From a virus: a stretch of DNA of 40,933 nucleotides. Below, one piece after another: positions 1 through 9,049 of this stretch; the stretch's first letter is position 1; each line of letters opens with the position of its first letter. The stretch spans positions 1-40,933 of the IMG/VR virus record IMGVR_UViG_3300025904_000006; one strand, given 5' to 3'. The notes under the pieces were generated by a model. That model did not search any database. It was not told where the DNA came from and saw nothing but the letters and a program-made list of their open reading frames with translations. The position numbers were made by a program, and so were the translations under genes.

Positions 1-23
1 GCCGCCCGGCGGACAGCCCATGG

Positions 24-97
24 GGCGGAGTAGCTCAGCTGGTTAGAGCAGCGGAATCATAATCCGCGTGTCGGGGGTTCAAGTCCCTCCTCCGCTA
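24..97 (+). tRNA. tRNA-Met (CAT anticodon)
   Basis: A full cloverleaf is visible. The 7-bp acceptor stem pairs GGCGGAG (24-30) with CTCCGCT (90-96), closing with a G-U pair. The D arm is TAGCTCAGCTGGTTAGAGCA, the anticodon stem GCGGA/TCCGC encloses loop ATCATAA (anticodon CAT), and the T loop is GGTTCAAGTCC. The A at 97 is the discriminator base. The following bases are CCG rather than CCA, so the 3' CCA is not fully encoded here. CAT could also be an Ile2 tRNA, but the body resembles sphingomonad elongator tRNA-Met. Confidence 0.93.
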
Positions 98-100
98 CCG
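70..100. other. probable attL core at tRNA 3' end
   Basis: P4-type integrases commonly recombine at the 3' end of a tRNA gene, and the integrase gene starts 226 bases downstream of this one and reads away from it. The tRNA ends in ACCG instead of ACCA, consistent with a phage-supplied 3' end. The exact core cannot be set because the matching attR copy is not in the window. Inference from position. Confidence 0.5.
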
Positions 101-119
101 GGAGGCCCTTTTGGCCTCC
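101..119 (+). terminator. hairpin just after tRNA
   Basis: A perfect 7-bp inverted repeat, GGAGGCC (101-107) and GGCCTCC (113-119), encloses the loop CTTTT. There is no strong T-run after the stem, but its position right behind the tRNA suggests a transcript end or processing signal. Confidence 0.55.
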
Positions 120-252
120 GCTATCATCCCTTCTCATACGCTCAATACATCGAAAAAACCGTAGTTTTCTGCGGCTTTGAACGCTATTTTCGGTTTATCA
201 TACTGTGCATAGGTTCTTATCCAATCTCCCCATGAGTGATGTAAAAATCTGG

Positions 253-310
253 TTTTGACAGCATCGAGTTTACAACACCGGATTTTACAGCACGGAAATT
301 TTACAACAGG
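253..310 (+). repeat. four short direct repeats upstream of integrase
   Basis: Copies of TTT(T)ACARCA lie at 253-263 (TTTTGACAGCA), 269-279, 283-293 and 299-310, spaced about 14 to 16 bases apart, one to one and a half helical turns. They sit between the likely att core and the integrase start. Integrase arm-type sites or Xis sites are the obvious candidates; this role is inference. A TTGACA at 255-260 could also be a -35 box, but no good -10 follows at normal spacing. Confidence 0.4.
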
Positions 311-322
311 GGAGATAGGCAC

Positions 323-1540
323 ATGCCTCTCACTGATATGCAAATGCGCAAGGCCGAGACTCGCGATAAACCTTATACATTGAGCGACGGGGGCGGCCTC
401 CGAGCACTGGTATCGACCAGTGGCAGCAAGACCTGGCAGTTCCTCTACCGATTCGATGGTCAGCAGCGAACGCTCGTCCTCGGCAAGTACCCCGACATGC
501 CGCTCGCCAAGGCACGTACGGCGCGCGACGTGGCTAAGGGCTTAATCGCGAACGGAACCGACCCGGCAGGCGGAATCGGGAAGCCGAGTAAGCGGAAACT
601 CGATGCGGGCGAACGCACCTTCCGCCAGGTGGCTGAGGAGTTCCACCAAATCTGGCAGAGCGGCAAGAATAAGGCCCACATCGATCGCGTCTGGGCGCGG
701 CTGGAACGTGATGCGTTTCCCTTAATCGGCGATCGGCCGCTGACTGACATCAAACCCGCCGAGATCGTGGCGATGATCCGCTTAGTCGAGGATCGCGGCG
801 CCCTCGATGTGTCGCGCCGGTTGAAGCAAAAATGCGGCGAGGTGTTCGGCTATGCGATCGCTATGGGCTATGCGGAATCCGACCCAACTGCTCGCGTGAA
901 TAAGGCATTGCGGCCGAAGCCGAAGGTCGAGCACATGCCGCGCGTCCCAGTGAAGGACATGCCGAAGCTGCTGCGCGCCATCGACGGTTACCGAATAAGC
1001 GATATGGCACGACTGGGGATGCAGTACACCTTACTCACTGCCACCCGTACCGGGGAGGTGCGCGAAGCGCAGTGGTCGGAGATCGAGGGCGACATCTGGC
1101 GGATACCCGGGTCACGCATGAAGATGGGTCGCGAGCACATCGTTCCGCTTAGTCGGCAGACACTCGAACTGCTGAAGGAGATCGAAACGCATAAGCGCAA
1201 CGAGTATCTGTTCCCCGGCCCCCGGCGACCGATGATGAACTCCAACTTCATGATAAACGCCCTGTATGATTTGGACATGCGCGGCGTGCAGACCGTCCAC
1301 GGATTCAGGAGCCTGTTCAGCACCTACCTAAATGAGAGCGGCCAATTCAATCGGGATTGGATTGAGCTTCAATTAGCCCACGCCGAAGAGGATGAGATTC
1401 GCGCGAGCTACAACGCCGCCGAGTACCTACCGCAACGTGTGAAAATGATGCAGTGGTGGGCCGACGAGTTGGACCGGATGCGCGGCAAACCGGTCGCCTC
1501 TGAAAACGCCGACGATTTCGACGAGTTGTTGCGTCACTGA
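323..1540 (+). CDS. int: P4-type tyrosine integrase
   Basis: Site-specific recombinase, 405 residues, expected to integrate and excise the prophage at the adjacent tRNA. The N-terminal part (about 10-85) is the DUF4102-like arm-binding domain of P4 integrases (TLSDGGGLRALV, then LGKYPDMPLAKAR). The central core-binding domain follows, then the catalytic domain with Arg242 (TATRTGE), Lys267, the HGFR box (His326, Arg329), LAH (353) and the nucleophile Tyr363 (RASYN). The ATG is preceded by GGGGAGA. The C-terminus is acidic (DDFDELL), a motif shared with three other proteins here. An operator-like palindrome overlaps the stop codon. Confidence 0.96.
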   Translation: MPLTDMQMRKAETRDKPYTLSDGGGLRALVSTSGSKTWQFLYRFDGQQRTLVLGKYPDMPLAKARTARDVAKGLIANGTDPAGGIGKPSKRKLDAGERTFRQVAEEFHQIWQSGKNKAHIDRVWARLERDAFPLIGDRPLTDIKPAEIVAMIRLVEDRGALDVSRRLKQKCGEVFGYAIAMGYAESDPTARVNKALRPKPKVEHMPRVPVKDMPKLLRAIDGYRISDMARLGMQYTLLTATRTGEVREAQWSEIEGDIWRIPGSRMKMGREHIVPLSRQTLELLKEIETHKRNEYLFPGPRRPMMNSNFMINALYDLDMRGVQTVHGFRSLFSTYLNESGQFNRDWIELQLAHAEEDEIRASYNAAEYLPQRVKMMQWWADELDRMRGKPVASENADDFDELLRH

Positions 1541-1571
1541 TAACGTGATTGCATTTCACGTGTTAGTTGAT
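1533..1571. promoter_or_regulatory. operator-like palindrome pair upstream of alpA-like gene
   Basis: Two copies of the 17-bp motif shared across the prophage: GTCACTGATAACGTGAT at 1533-1549 and TTCACGTGTTAGTTGAT at 1555-1571, with starts 22 bp apart. The first overlaps the integrase stop codon. They lie 34 to 72 bases before the AlpA-like start and could control that gene or int/xis balance. The regulator is unknown. Confidence 0.6.
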
Positions 1572-1604
1572 TATGTGATTCTCCATGACCGAGCATGGAG
1601 TAGT

Positions 1605-1802
1605 ATGATGGCACCGGACGTTGAATTTTGGCCCATGAAGGTAGTGGTTCAGAAGGTCGGTTTGAGCCAGGCGGAAGTGTACCGCCGGGTAGCCGAGGGC
1701 CGGTTCCCCAGGTCACGAGGCTACGCTGACGGGGGCGTGCGCCGCTTCTGGGTGTCGACCGAAGTGCAAGCCTGGCAGCAGTCGATCCTCGACGCGCAGT
1801 AA
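1605..1802 (+). CDS. AlpA-family small DNA-binding protein (putative excisionase)
   Basis: A 65-residue protein. After a short lead it shows the AlpA/MerR-like winged helix pattern: VVQKVGLSQAEVYRRVAEG, then FPRSRGYADGGVRRFW and an acidic/aromatic tail (EVQAWQQSILDAQ). AlpA-like proteins next to P4 integrases act as excisionases or activators of integrase. The frame is open from 1545, but GGAG at 1597-1600 favours ATG 1605 or 1608. Downstream of int on the same strand, it sits under a pair of operator-like sites. A directionality role is inferred from family and position. Confidence 0.8.
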   Translation: MMAPDVEFWPMKVVVQKVGLSQAEVYRRVAEGRFPRSRGYADGGVRRFWVSTEVQAWQQSILDAQ

Positions 1803-1870
1803 CCCGTCACCCCATCGCCGAACACCCATTTACGGGCCGCTCGCTACCAAGCCGGCGGCCCGAAATTGTT

Positions 1871-2149
1871 TTAAGGATGCTCGTCTGTTTCGCCGGCCCA
1901 ATAGGCGCGAACGCGATCCTTCAGCGAGCGACCCTTGGCGGTTTTAGTGTCGGTGACGATCTTGCGATCGGCCGCCTTCTGCGCTGCAATCTGCCGCCGT
2001 TTCTGGTTGGAAATGTGGCAGCGACCTTTGTGCTGCGCTTTGCCCATGTTGAACTTGCGCGCTGCCAGGTCATCGCGCGTAGCGCCCCTGTCTGCCCGCT
2101 TCCGGGTCAGAGGCTGTAAGTTATCCCAGTCGATACGCTGACGGTCCAT
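1871..2149 (-). CDS. small basic protein, unknown function
   Basis: Leftward gene of 92 residues, rich in Arg, Lys, Gln and Asp, with no membrane segment. It starts MDRQRIDWDNLQPLTRKR and contains a Lys/Arg/Gln helix (NQKRRQIAAQKAADRK) that could bind nucleic acid. A strong ribosome site (AGGGAGGTG on the minus strand, 2151-2159) is spaced correctly before the ATG, so I take it as real even though rightward frames also exist. A 12-bp hairpin lies just upstream in its predicted leader, and an operator-like palindrome plus TTGACA further up. Family not recognised. Confidence 0.7.
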   Translation of the reverse strand: MDRQRIDWDNLQPLTRKRADRGATRDDLAARKFNMGKAQHKGRCHISNQKRRQIAAQKAADRKIVTDTKTAKGRSLKDRVRAYWAGETDEHP

Positions 2150-2170
2150 CGGACACCTCCCTAAACTAAG

Positions 2171-2206
2171 AAACCCCGGCAGCCGGGGAGGTAACTGCCG
2201 GGGTTT
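2171..2206. terminator. 12-bp perfect inverted repeat in leader of leftward gene
   Basis: AAACCCCGGCAG (2171-2182) pairs perfectly with CTGCCGGGGTTT (2195-2206) across a 12-base loop. No T-run follows on either strand beyond the three in the stem. On the minus strand it falls in the predicted 5' leader, about 10 bases before the ribosome site of the 1871-2149 gene, so it could be an attenuator as well as a terminator. Confidence 0.55.
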
Positions 2207-2246
2207 CAGGCCGAAGGAGGCAGGGGGAACCTCAACCTCAGCGAAT

Positions 2247-2281
2247 AATCACGTTTTGCGTGATTCGCAGTGTCTTGTCAA
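2247..2281 (-). promoter_or_regulatory. leftward promoter with perfect palindromic operator
   Basis: AATCACG (2247-2253), TTTTG, CGTGATT (2259-2265) is a perfect 7-bp palindrome and the best copy of the shared motif. Reading leftward, a TTGACA -35 box lies at 2281-2276. A 17-base spacer would put the -10 (CAAAAC, weak) inside the palindrome. This suggests repression of the 1871-2149 gene by occlusion of the -10 region. The rest of the interval 2150-2558 holds only the hairpins and operator sites listed here. Confidence 0.55.
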
Positions 2282-2294
2282 CACCGCATTGAAA

Positions 2295-2326
2295 AGCCCG
2301 GCAGCCGGTTACGCGGTTGTCGGGCT
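2295..2326. terminator. 9-bp GC-rich hairpin
   Basis: AGCCCGGCA (2295-2303) pairs with TGTCGGGCT (2318-2326), with one G-U, across a 14-base loop. Four A residues precede it, so on the minus strand it ends in TTTT, which would make it a leftward terminator. It would protect the 1871-2149 gene from leftward readthrough. Confidence 0.45.
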
Positions 2327-2479
2327 AACCTATTCGATAGTAGTGAGGGTGGATCGCTATCATCAGCCGTTCATACGGGAAAACTTACGCATCGCCGCCT
2401 CCTACTCCGGTTTCCAGGGGTGGCGGGGATTGGCCGCCGGGAGCATGGTTGCCTCCATCATGTGAGTCGGTATCTCTGA

Positions 2480-2543
2480 TGACAGTGTGACCCTGTCAGC
2501 GGTTGACCGCAACTATTAAGTGATTTATCACGTCTTAGTTGAA
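2480..2543. promoter_or_regulatory. methyltransferase control region: three palindromes
   Basis: TGACAG (2480-2485) and CTGTCA (2493-2498) form an unrelated palindrome. Two copies of the shared motif follow, CGCAACTATTAAGTGAT (2508-2524) and ATCACGTCTTAGTTGAA (2527-2543), with starts 19 bp apart. A TTGACC at 2503-2508, 17 bases before TATCAC (2526-2531), could be a promoter overlapping both sites. The methyltransferase starts at 2559. Confidence 0.55.
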
Positions 2544-2558
2544 TCAGTGGGGTGACCG

Positions 2559-3829
<1,271 letters not shown>

Positions 3830-3833
<4 letters not shown>

Positions 3834-4585
3834 GCGACGATTTCGACGACTTCCTGGAGCCACCGAAACGTCGCGTCGGCCGCCCAACAAACGCAGAACG
3901 CGAAGCCCGTCGCGCGGCGGCGGAGCAGGATATGCAGCATCAGGCCGAACTGCGGAAGGCGGCAACCGGTCACCACGCACTGACGCGCGTCGATTTCGGG
4001 ACGCCGGTGCCGCAGCAGTTCCTGGCAGATGTGCTGCACATGGACCCGGCCACCGTGAAGAAGCGGCTGCGGCGCTGCAAGCCCGCCGCGGTCATCAGCA
4101 ACCGGCCCGTCTGGTACTTCCACGAGGCGATACAGTTCCTCGTGAAGCCGAAGATGAATGCCGAGGAGTTTGCTCGCTCCCTGAATAAGGCTGACCTGCC
4201 GCCGGAGATCAACGTCGCATTCTGGAACGCTCAGCGGCAGCGGGTGAAGTACAAGATCGAGGCGCAGGAAGCCTGGGAAACCGAGGACGTGCTGAAGGTT
4301 CTCGGCGAAGTGGCGATGACCCTGAAGGACAGCCTGACGATGGTTGTCGAGGAACTGCGCAACCGGGCGAAGCTGACCGACGAGCAGACGCAGATCGTGT
4401 CTGAGTGCGTCGACGAAATCCGCACCGAGATCCGCGCGAAACTGGTCGAACTGCCGCAGCGATCGGCCACCGGGTCGATGCACGCCAAGCCGCTGTTCGG
4501 GGTCAGCGATGACATCGATACCACGCCGGATGTCGGCGAGGATTCCGGTTGGTGGGACGCTGGTGATGAGGGGGATGATGAATGA
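3830..4585 (+). CDS. terminase small subunit (DUF1441/Nu1-like)
   Basis: A 251-residue protein in the TerS position directly before TerL. It would bind the packaging site and recruit the large subunit to the procapsid. Basic region KRRVGRPTNAEREARRAAAEQ (about 13-33) is followed by a helix-turn-helix-like segment (QFLADVLHMDPATVKKRLRR, about 62-81), as in DUF1441/Nu1 proteins, and a helical middle. The acidic tail may contact TerL. The start (GTG 3830) overlaps the methyltransferase stop. It opens with DDFDDFL, nearly repeating the methyltransferase C-terminus. Lambda Nu1 is 181 residues, so this one is longer. Confidence 0.8.
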
Positions 4586-4797
4586 GCACGCTCGGCACTG
4601 AAGTCGATTTCCGTGGCGCGAAGCGGGAAGTCGAGTTTGAGTACGAAGGTGACGGCATCATCATCTGGTGGTTCACCTACGACGGCGGGGATAGCGGCCA
4701 GAGTGATGCCACCGAAGCCGAGCATAGCGACATTTACCAGCAGCTATGGGCCTACCTCGAAGACTGGTGGGCCGGGCAGGACGATTACCCCGCATGA
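4582..4797 (+). CDS. small acidic protein between terminase subunits
   Basis: A 71-residue, strongly acidic protein (EFEYEGDGIIIWWFTYDGGDSG, then YLEDWWAGQDDYPA) with many Trp and Tyr and no membrane segment. It overlaps both neighbours by ATGA, so translation is coupled to TerS and TerL. I do not recognise the family. Its place suggests a packaging accessory factor, but nothing in the sequence proves that. Confidence 0.7.
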   Translation: MSTLGTEVDFRGAKREVEFEYEGDGIIIWWFTYDGGDSGQSDATEAEHSDIYQQLWAYLEDWWAGQDDYPA

Positions 4798-7001
4798 ACG
4801 CCCCCGCCAAACGGATGCTGGTCAAGGACCGGCCACCCAGTTACCTGACGCTCGAAGACCTGGTGGCCGCGGCTACCATCGCCATCGCGCCACCGGAGCG
4901 GCTGACCGTCAGCGAGGCGGCGCGCAAATACGTCCGGATCAAGGAGAAGAACTACTCCGGCCCGTGGTCGAGCGACAAAACGCCCTACATGGTCGAGCCG
5001 CAAGACGTGCTGACCAGTCTCGATTATACGGGCATGGCGTTCATCGGGCCGGCGCGTACCGGTAAGTCGCAGACCTGGTTGAACTGGCTGGCCTACAGCG
5101 CGAAATGCGACCCGGCTGATATGATGCTGGTGCAGATGTCACAGGGTCGCGCCCGTGAGTTTTCGCTGTCCGACCTGCGCAAGATGTTCCGGGCGTCGCC
5201 GGAGGTGGCCGCTGAGTTGGTCCCCGGTCGCGCCAACGACAACGTCTACGACAAGACCTTCATCAGCGGTATGCGCGCGACGATCGTCCACCCGTCGATC
5301 AACGAGTTTTCCGGTAAAACGTCGGGCCGCAACTGGGCGATGGACTATGATCGCCTCCCGTCGTCGATCGACGGCGAAGGCGACGCCTGGACCCTATTGG
5401 CGAAGCGCGGCGAAACGCTCGGCCGTTACGCCATGACCGTGATCGAAACGTCACCCGGCTTCCCGGTGACCGACGCGAAGTGGATCGCCGAGTCGCCGCA
5501 TGAGGCGCCGCCCTGTGAAGGTGGCCTGTCGATCTACAACAGCGGCACCCGCGCTCGCTGGCAATGGGGTTGCCTGCAGTGCAACCACAAATTCGAGGCC
5601 GAGTTTAGCATGTTCGTCTATCCCGACAGCCGGGATTTCCGCGAAGCTGCTGAAGCTGTTCTCCTCCCCTGCCCGTCATGCGGTTACCCGATGACGCCTG
5701 ACATGCAGCACGAACTGAACCTCGGCGGCCGCTGGATCAAGGAAGGTGAAATCTGGCATCCGGATGGCTCGGTCACCGGGCAGCCGCGCCGCTCGGACGT
5801 GGCATCATTCTGGCTGAAGGGTCCGGCCGCAGGGTTTAACACCTGGCCGAAGCTGGTGCTCGCGTACCTCAATGCCAAGGAAGATTACGACAAGACCGGC
5901 AGCGAGGAGAAGTTGAAGGCGGTGACCAACACCAGCCTCGGGTTGCCGTACACCTCGAAGGCGCTCGAAACCGGTCGCCTGCCCGACGAGTTGAAGAAGC
6001 GCGCCAAGCCGTACAACGTCCGCGGCGAAGTTCCGATGGCGATGGCGAACGGAGGCTTCCTTCTCACCACCATCGACGTGCAGGCCGGCGGTCGCCCCGC
6101 GTTCGTCGTCCACACCTTCGGCATCGCGCCGGTGCAGATGGCCGGCGGCGCGTGGTCGGTCGATATCTACCACGTTGACATGTGGAAGATTACCAAGTCG
6201 CGCCGCAAGGATGAAGACGGTGACACGGCGCTCATAGATCCGGCCGCGTTCAAAGAGGACTGGCACATCCTCATCGACGAGGTAATCGAACGCGATTACC
6301 CGCTCGGCGACGGTTCCGGTCGCACGATGCGCGCGAAACTGGTTGCCTGCGACTCGGGCGGTGCTGCCAGTGCGACCGCTGCCAGGCTGAACAAGGCACT
6401 GGACGGCCCCGTCGTGTCGGTGACCTCCAACGCCTATGATTTCTGGCGCTACCTCAGGCTGACCGACGGCCGCGGCTACCAGAATGTGTTCCACCTGCTG
6501 AAGGGTGAACCGAGCCGCACCGCGCCGCCGCTGCACATGACGCTGCCGGACGCGCAGCAGAAGGACAAGTGGGCGATCGCGCGCGGCGACGTTCCGGTGT
6601 GGGCGGTGAACTCCAACCCGGTGAAGGACCAGGCGTCGAACATGCTCGGTCGCACGGAACCGGGTGGCCAGATTCACTTCCCACAGTGGTTCGATGAAGA
6701 CGGGCGACCGGAGGACATCGACTGGCTGTTCAAGCAGCTCACCGCCGAAGTCCGGTTGCCGCAGGGATGGCAGAACCTTGCGAGGCGTAAGAACGAAGCC
6801 TTCGATTTGCTCAGCTACGCCGTGGCGTTTCTCAGCCATCGTGACATCCGCATCACCAGCATTGCATGGGACAGTCCGCCGTCCTGGGCTGCCGAGTGGG
6901 ATCGCAACGACCACGTGCGCAGCCCCGAAGGTGAGTTGCAGGTTGCGGCGCGACAGGAAGAACGGAAGTCGCTGTCGCAACTGGGTGAGGGTTTGGCGTA
7001 A
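4794..7001 (+). CDS. terminase large subunit (lambda gpA type)
   Basis: A 735-residue ATPase-nuclease that cuts and pumps phage DNA into procapsids. The Walker A motif GPARTGKS is at residues 85-92, and a Walker B-like WAMDYDRLP follows around 183. A zinc-ribbon pattern CLQC (260-263) and CPSC (293-296) is typical of the gpA family. The C-terminal nuclease domain shows TTIDVQAGG and LVACDSGG, likely holding metal-binding aspartates. The frame opens upstream, but ATG 4794 forms an ATGA overlap with the preceding gene and begins the conserved region. Lambda gpA has 641 residues. Confidence 0.95.
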   Translation: MNAPAKRMLVKDRPPSYLTLEDLVAAATIAIAPPERLTVSEAARKYVRIKEKNYSGPWSSDKTPYMVEPQDVLTSLDYTGMAFIGPARTGKSQTWLNWLAYSAKCDPADMMLVQMSQGRAREFSLSDLRKMFRASPEVAAELVPGRANDNVYDKTFISGMRATIVHPSINEFSGKTSGRNWAMDYDRLPSSIDGEGDAWTLLAKRGETLGRYAMTVIETSPGFPVTDAKWIAESPHEAPPCEGGLSIYNSGTRARWQWGCLQCNHKFEAEFSMFVYPDSRDFREAAEAVLLPCPSCGYPMTPDMQHELNLGGRWIKEGEIWHPDGSVTGQPRRSDVASFWLKGPAAGFNTWPKLVLAYLNAKEDYDKTGSEEKLKAVTNTSLGLPYTSKALETGRLPDELKKRAKPYNVRGEVPMAMANGGFLLTTIDVQAGGRPAFVVHTFGIAPVQMAGGAWSVDIYHVDMWKITKSRRKDEDGDTALIDPAAFKEDWHILIDEVIERDYPLGDGSGRTMRAKLVACDSGGAASATAARLNKALDGPVVSVTSNAYDFWRYLRLTDGRGYQNVFHLLKGEPSRTAPPLHMTLPDAQQKDKWAIARGDVPVWAVNSNPVKDQASNMLGRTEPGGQIHFPQWFDEDGRPEDIDWLFKQLTAEVRLPQGWQNLARRKNEAFDLLSYAVAFLSHRDIRITSIAWDSPPSWAAEWDRNDHVRSPEGELQVAARQEERKSLSQLGEGLA

Positions 7002-7019
7002 AATAATTTCAACTCGCTG

Positions 7020-7085
7020 TTGACAAACCCTCAACCGCCCTGCTACAGAATCACGCACTAGTTGCATATCCACGTGTTACGTGAT
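7020..7085 (+). promoter_or_regulatory. promoter with two tandem operators before gpW
   Basis: TTGACA (7020-7025), an 18-base spacer and TACAGA (7044-7049) make a sigma70-like promoter. Immediately downstream lie two copies of the shared motif, ATCACGCACTAGTTGCA (7050-7066) and TCCACGTGTTACGTGAT (7069-7085), 19 bp apart as at 2508/2527. The operators would cover the transcription start. The gpW start at 7098 has no clear ribosome site because the operators occupy the leader. Confidence 0.65.
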
Positions 7086-7097
7086 AACTCACGTGGC

Positions 7098-7322
7098 ATG
7101 GCAACCCTTGCTGAACGTCTCGTAGAGGCCGAAAACGCGTATCACGATCTTCAGATCGGGAAATCCGCGCGCGTCTACGTCGACAGCAACGGGGAACGGG
7201 TCGAGTACACGGTCGCGAACCGGGCCGAACTCCAGAAATATATCCAGTCACTCAACTCGTTGATCGCGGCAGAAGCCGGCACCCCGCTGCCGAGTGGCCC
7301 AATGCGGCCGTTCCTGCTGTGA
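7098..7322 (+). CDS. head-tail joining protein gpW-like
   Basis: A 74-residue protein matching lambda gpW in size, place and pattern: an N-terminal helix (LAERLVEAENAYHDLQIG), a beta hairpin (ARVYVDSNGERVEYTV) and a second helix (RAELQKYIQSLNSLI). gpW plugs the portal after packaging and builds the site for tail attachment. The frame opens at 7062, but the domain begins at ATG 7098. It overlaps the portal start by GTGA. Confidence 0.88.
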   Translation: MATLAERLVEAENAYHDLQIGKSARVYVDSNGERVEYTVANRAELQKYIQSLNSLIAAEAGTPLPSGPMRPFLL

Positions 7323-9049
7323 CGGATGACTTCGACGCCCTGCTGAGCGATGGTCTCCCCCTGCCGTCGCGCACCGCAGCGCCCGGCGGTTCGGTGACGG
7401 TCCCCGCCGCGCCGTCGGGCGATATGGCGATGGGCGCATTTGAAGGCGCTGACCGGCTCGACAGCCAGATTTCACTGTGGTCGCCGCCGGTCCAGTCGGT
7501 GGATGCCGACGTTCTCCCCGAAAAGCAGACGATCGACGCGCGCTCGCGCGACATGATGCGGAACGACGCCTTTGTGCAGGGCGGCGGCAATCTGCACAAG
7601 GACAACATCGTCGGTGCCCACTACCTGCTGAACGCGCGCCCCGCATCGAAGACCATCTTCGGCAACCAGGACGACCGGTGGGAGGAAGAGTTCCAAGAGG
7701 AAGTCGAGGAGAAGTGGGAACTCTACTCCGACTCCCCTGACTGCTGGGTCGACGCGGCCCGGATGAATAATTTCACCGGCCAGATTCGCATGGCGACCGG
7801 CATCCATCTGATGGCTGGTGAGGTGCTGGCCACCGTCGAGTGGCTGCCGCAGGACTTCGGGCCATACAACACCGCCATCCAGATGGTCGAACTCGACCGG
7901 CTCTGTACGCGGCAGGATGCGCCGTCGTCGATGATGGACCCGAACGTGCGTGCCGGTGTCCGGTTCAACAGCCGCGGCGCTCCGACAGCGTACCAGATCC
8001 GCACCGCTCAGGTGAACGACTTCGGGCCAGTGCCTTTCCAGATGGCCACCTGGAAGGAAATCGACATCCGAAAGCCGTGGGGCCGGATGCAGGTCATCCA
8101 CCTGTTCGAGACCCTGCGGCCGGAACAGACTCGCGGCGTCACCGAGATGGCGGCCGCGCTGAAGGCGATGAAGATCACGCACACCTGGCGTGACATCAAC
8201 GTCCAGCACGCTCTGACGCAGGCGCTCTACGCAGCGTCGATTACGTCCGACCTGCCGAGCGAGCAGGTGTTCGCACAGCTTGGCGGCGGTCAAGCGACTC
8301 CTGAAGCCGTGTCGGCGGCAGTGACGAATTACGCTGAAGGTTTCCTGTCGAGCGTGGCGGGTTACGTCGGTAAATCGCGCGGCCTGCAAATTGACGGCGT
8401 CCGGATTCCGCACTTGTTCCCCGGCACGAAGCTGGACCTGCTGTCGCCGGGCAAGGGTGGCCCGCTCGGCACCGAGTTCGAGCAGTCGCTGCTGCGCTAC
8501 ATCGCATCGGCGATGGGTGTTTCCTACGAACAGCTCAGCCGCGACTACACGAAGACGAACTACTCCTCGGCGCGTGCCGCGATGACCGAGACGTGGAAGT
8601 TCATGCAGGCGCGCAAGAAGCTGATCGCCGATCGCTTCGCCACGATCATCTACCGGCTGTGGTTGGAAGAGGCGATCAACGCCGGCAAAATCGAGACCGC
8701 CAAGGGCATCGCCATCTACGATCAGCCGCGCACCGGGCAACGCTATGGCCGGCTGAACACCGCGTTCGACGCGCTGTCGCGCTGCGAGTGGATCGGCGCA
8801 TCCCGTGGTCAGATCGACGAAGGCAAGGAAACGCAGGCTGCGGTGATGCGGATCACCAACGGCCTGTCCACCGCCGAAGACGAACTCGCCCGTCTCGGGA
8901 AGGACTGGCGCAAGGTCTACCGCCAACTGAAGCGGGAAGCCGAGATGCGCAAGGCGCTCGGCCTCATCTTCATGCCGTCCGAACTGGCGGCACAGGAAGC
9001 CGATCTCGCGGCCACCAACGACTCCAACAAAGAGGATGCGGCCGCATGA
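7319..9049 (+). CDS. portal protein (lambda gpB type)
   Basis: A 576-residue portal that forms the dodecameric ring at the capsid vertex for DNA entry and exit. It follows TerL and gpW and precedes the protease, as in lambda. Family-like segments include RSRDMMRNDAFVQGGGNLHKDN (about 79-100), the clip/stem region with VNDFGPVPFQMATWKEIDI, and YEQLSRDYTKTNYSSARAA. Start is GTG at 7319, overlapping the gpW stop. The N-terminus carries the recurring acidic motif DDFDALL at residues 3-9. Confidence 0.94.
   Translation: MTDDFDALLSDGLPLPSRTAAPGGSVTVPAAPSGDMAMGAFEGADRLDSQISLWSPPVQSVDADVLPEKQTIDARSRDMMRNDAFVQGGGNLHKDNIVGAHYLLNARPASKTIFGNQDDRWEEEFQEEVEEKWELYSDSPDCWVDAARMNNFTGQIRMATGIHLMAGEVLATVEWLPQDFGPYNTAIQMVELDRLCTRQDAPSSMMDPNVRAGVRFNSRGAPTAYQIRTAQVNDFGPVPFQMATWKEIDIRKPWGRMQVIHLFETLRPEQTRGVTEMAAALKAMKITHTWRDINVQHALTQALYAASITSDLPSEQVFAQLGGGQATPEAVSAAVTNYAEGFLSSVAGYVGKSRGLQIDGVRIPHLFPGTKLDLLSPGKGGPLGTEFEQSLLRYIASAMGVSYEQLSRDYTKTNYSSARAAMTETWKFMQARKKLIADRFATIIYRLWLEEAINAGKIETAKGIAIYDQPRTGQRYGRLNTAFDALSRCEWIGASRGQIDEGKETQAAVMRITNGLSTAEDELARLGKDWRKVYRQLKREAEMRKALGLIFMPSELAAQEADLAATNDSNKEDAAA

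Noticed and set aside
134-343. 69-codon leftward frame between tRNA and integrase
   Set aside because: Runs through the repeat region and into the integrase start. No ribosome site or family likeness.
2256-2479. Two 69-codon rightward open frames in the gap before the methyltransferase
   Set aside because: They start inside an operator palindrome, have no ribosome site and cross a GC hairpin. They look like chance frames in non-coding DNA.
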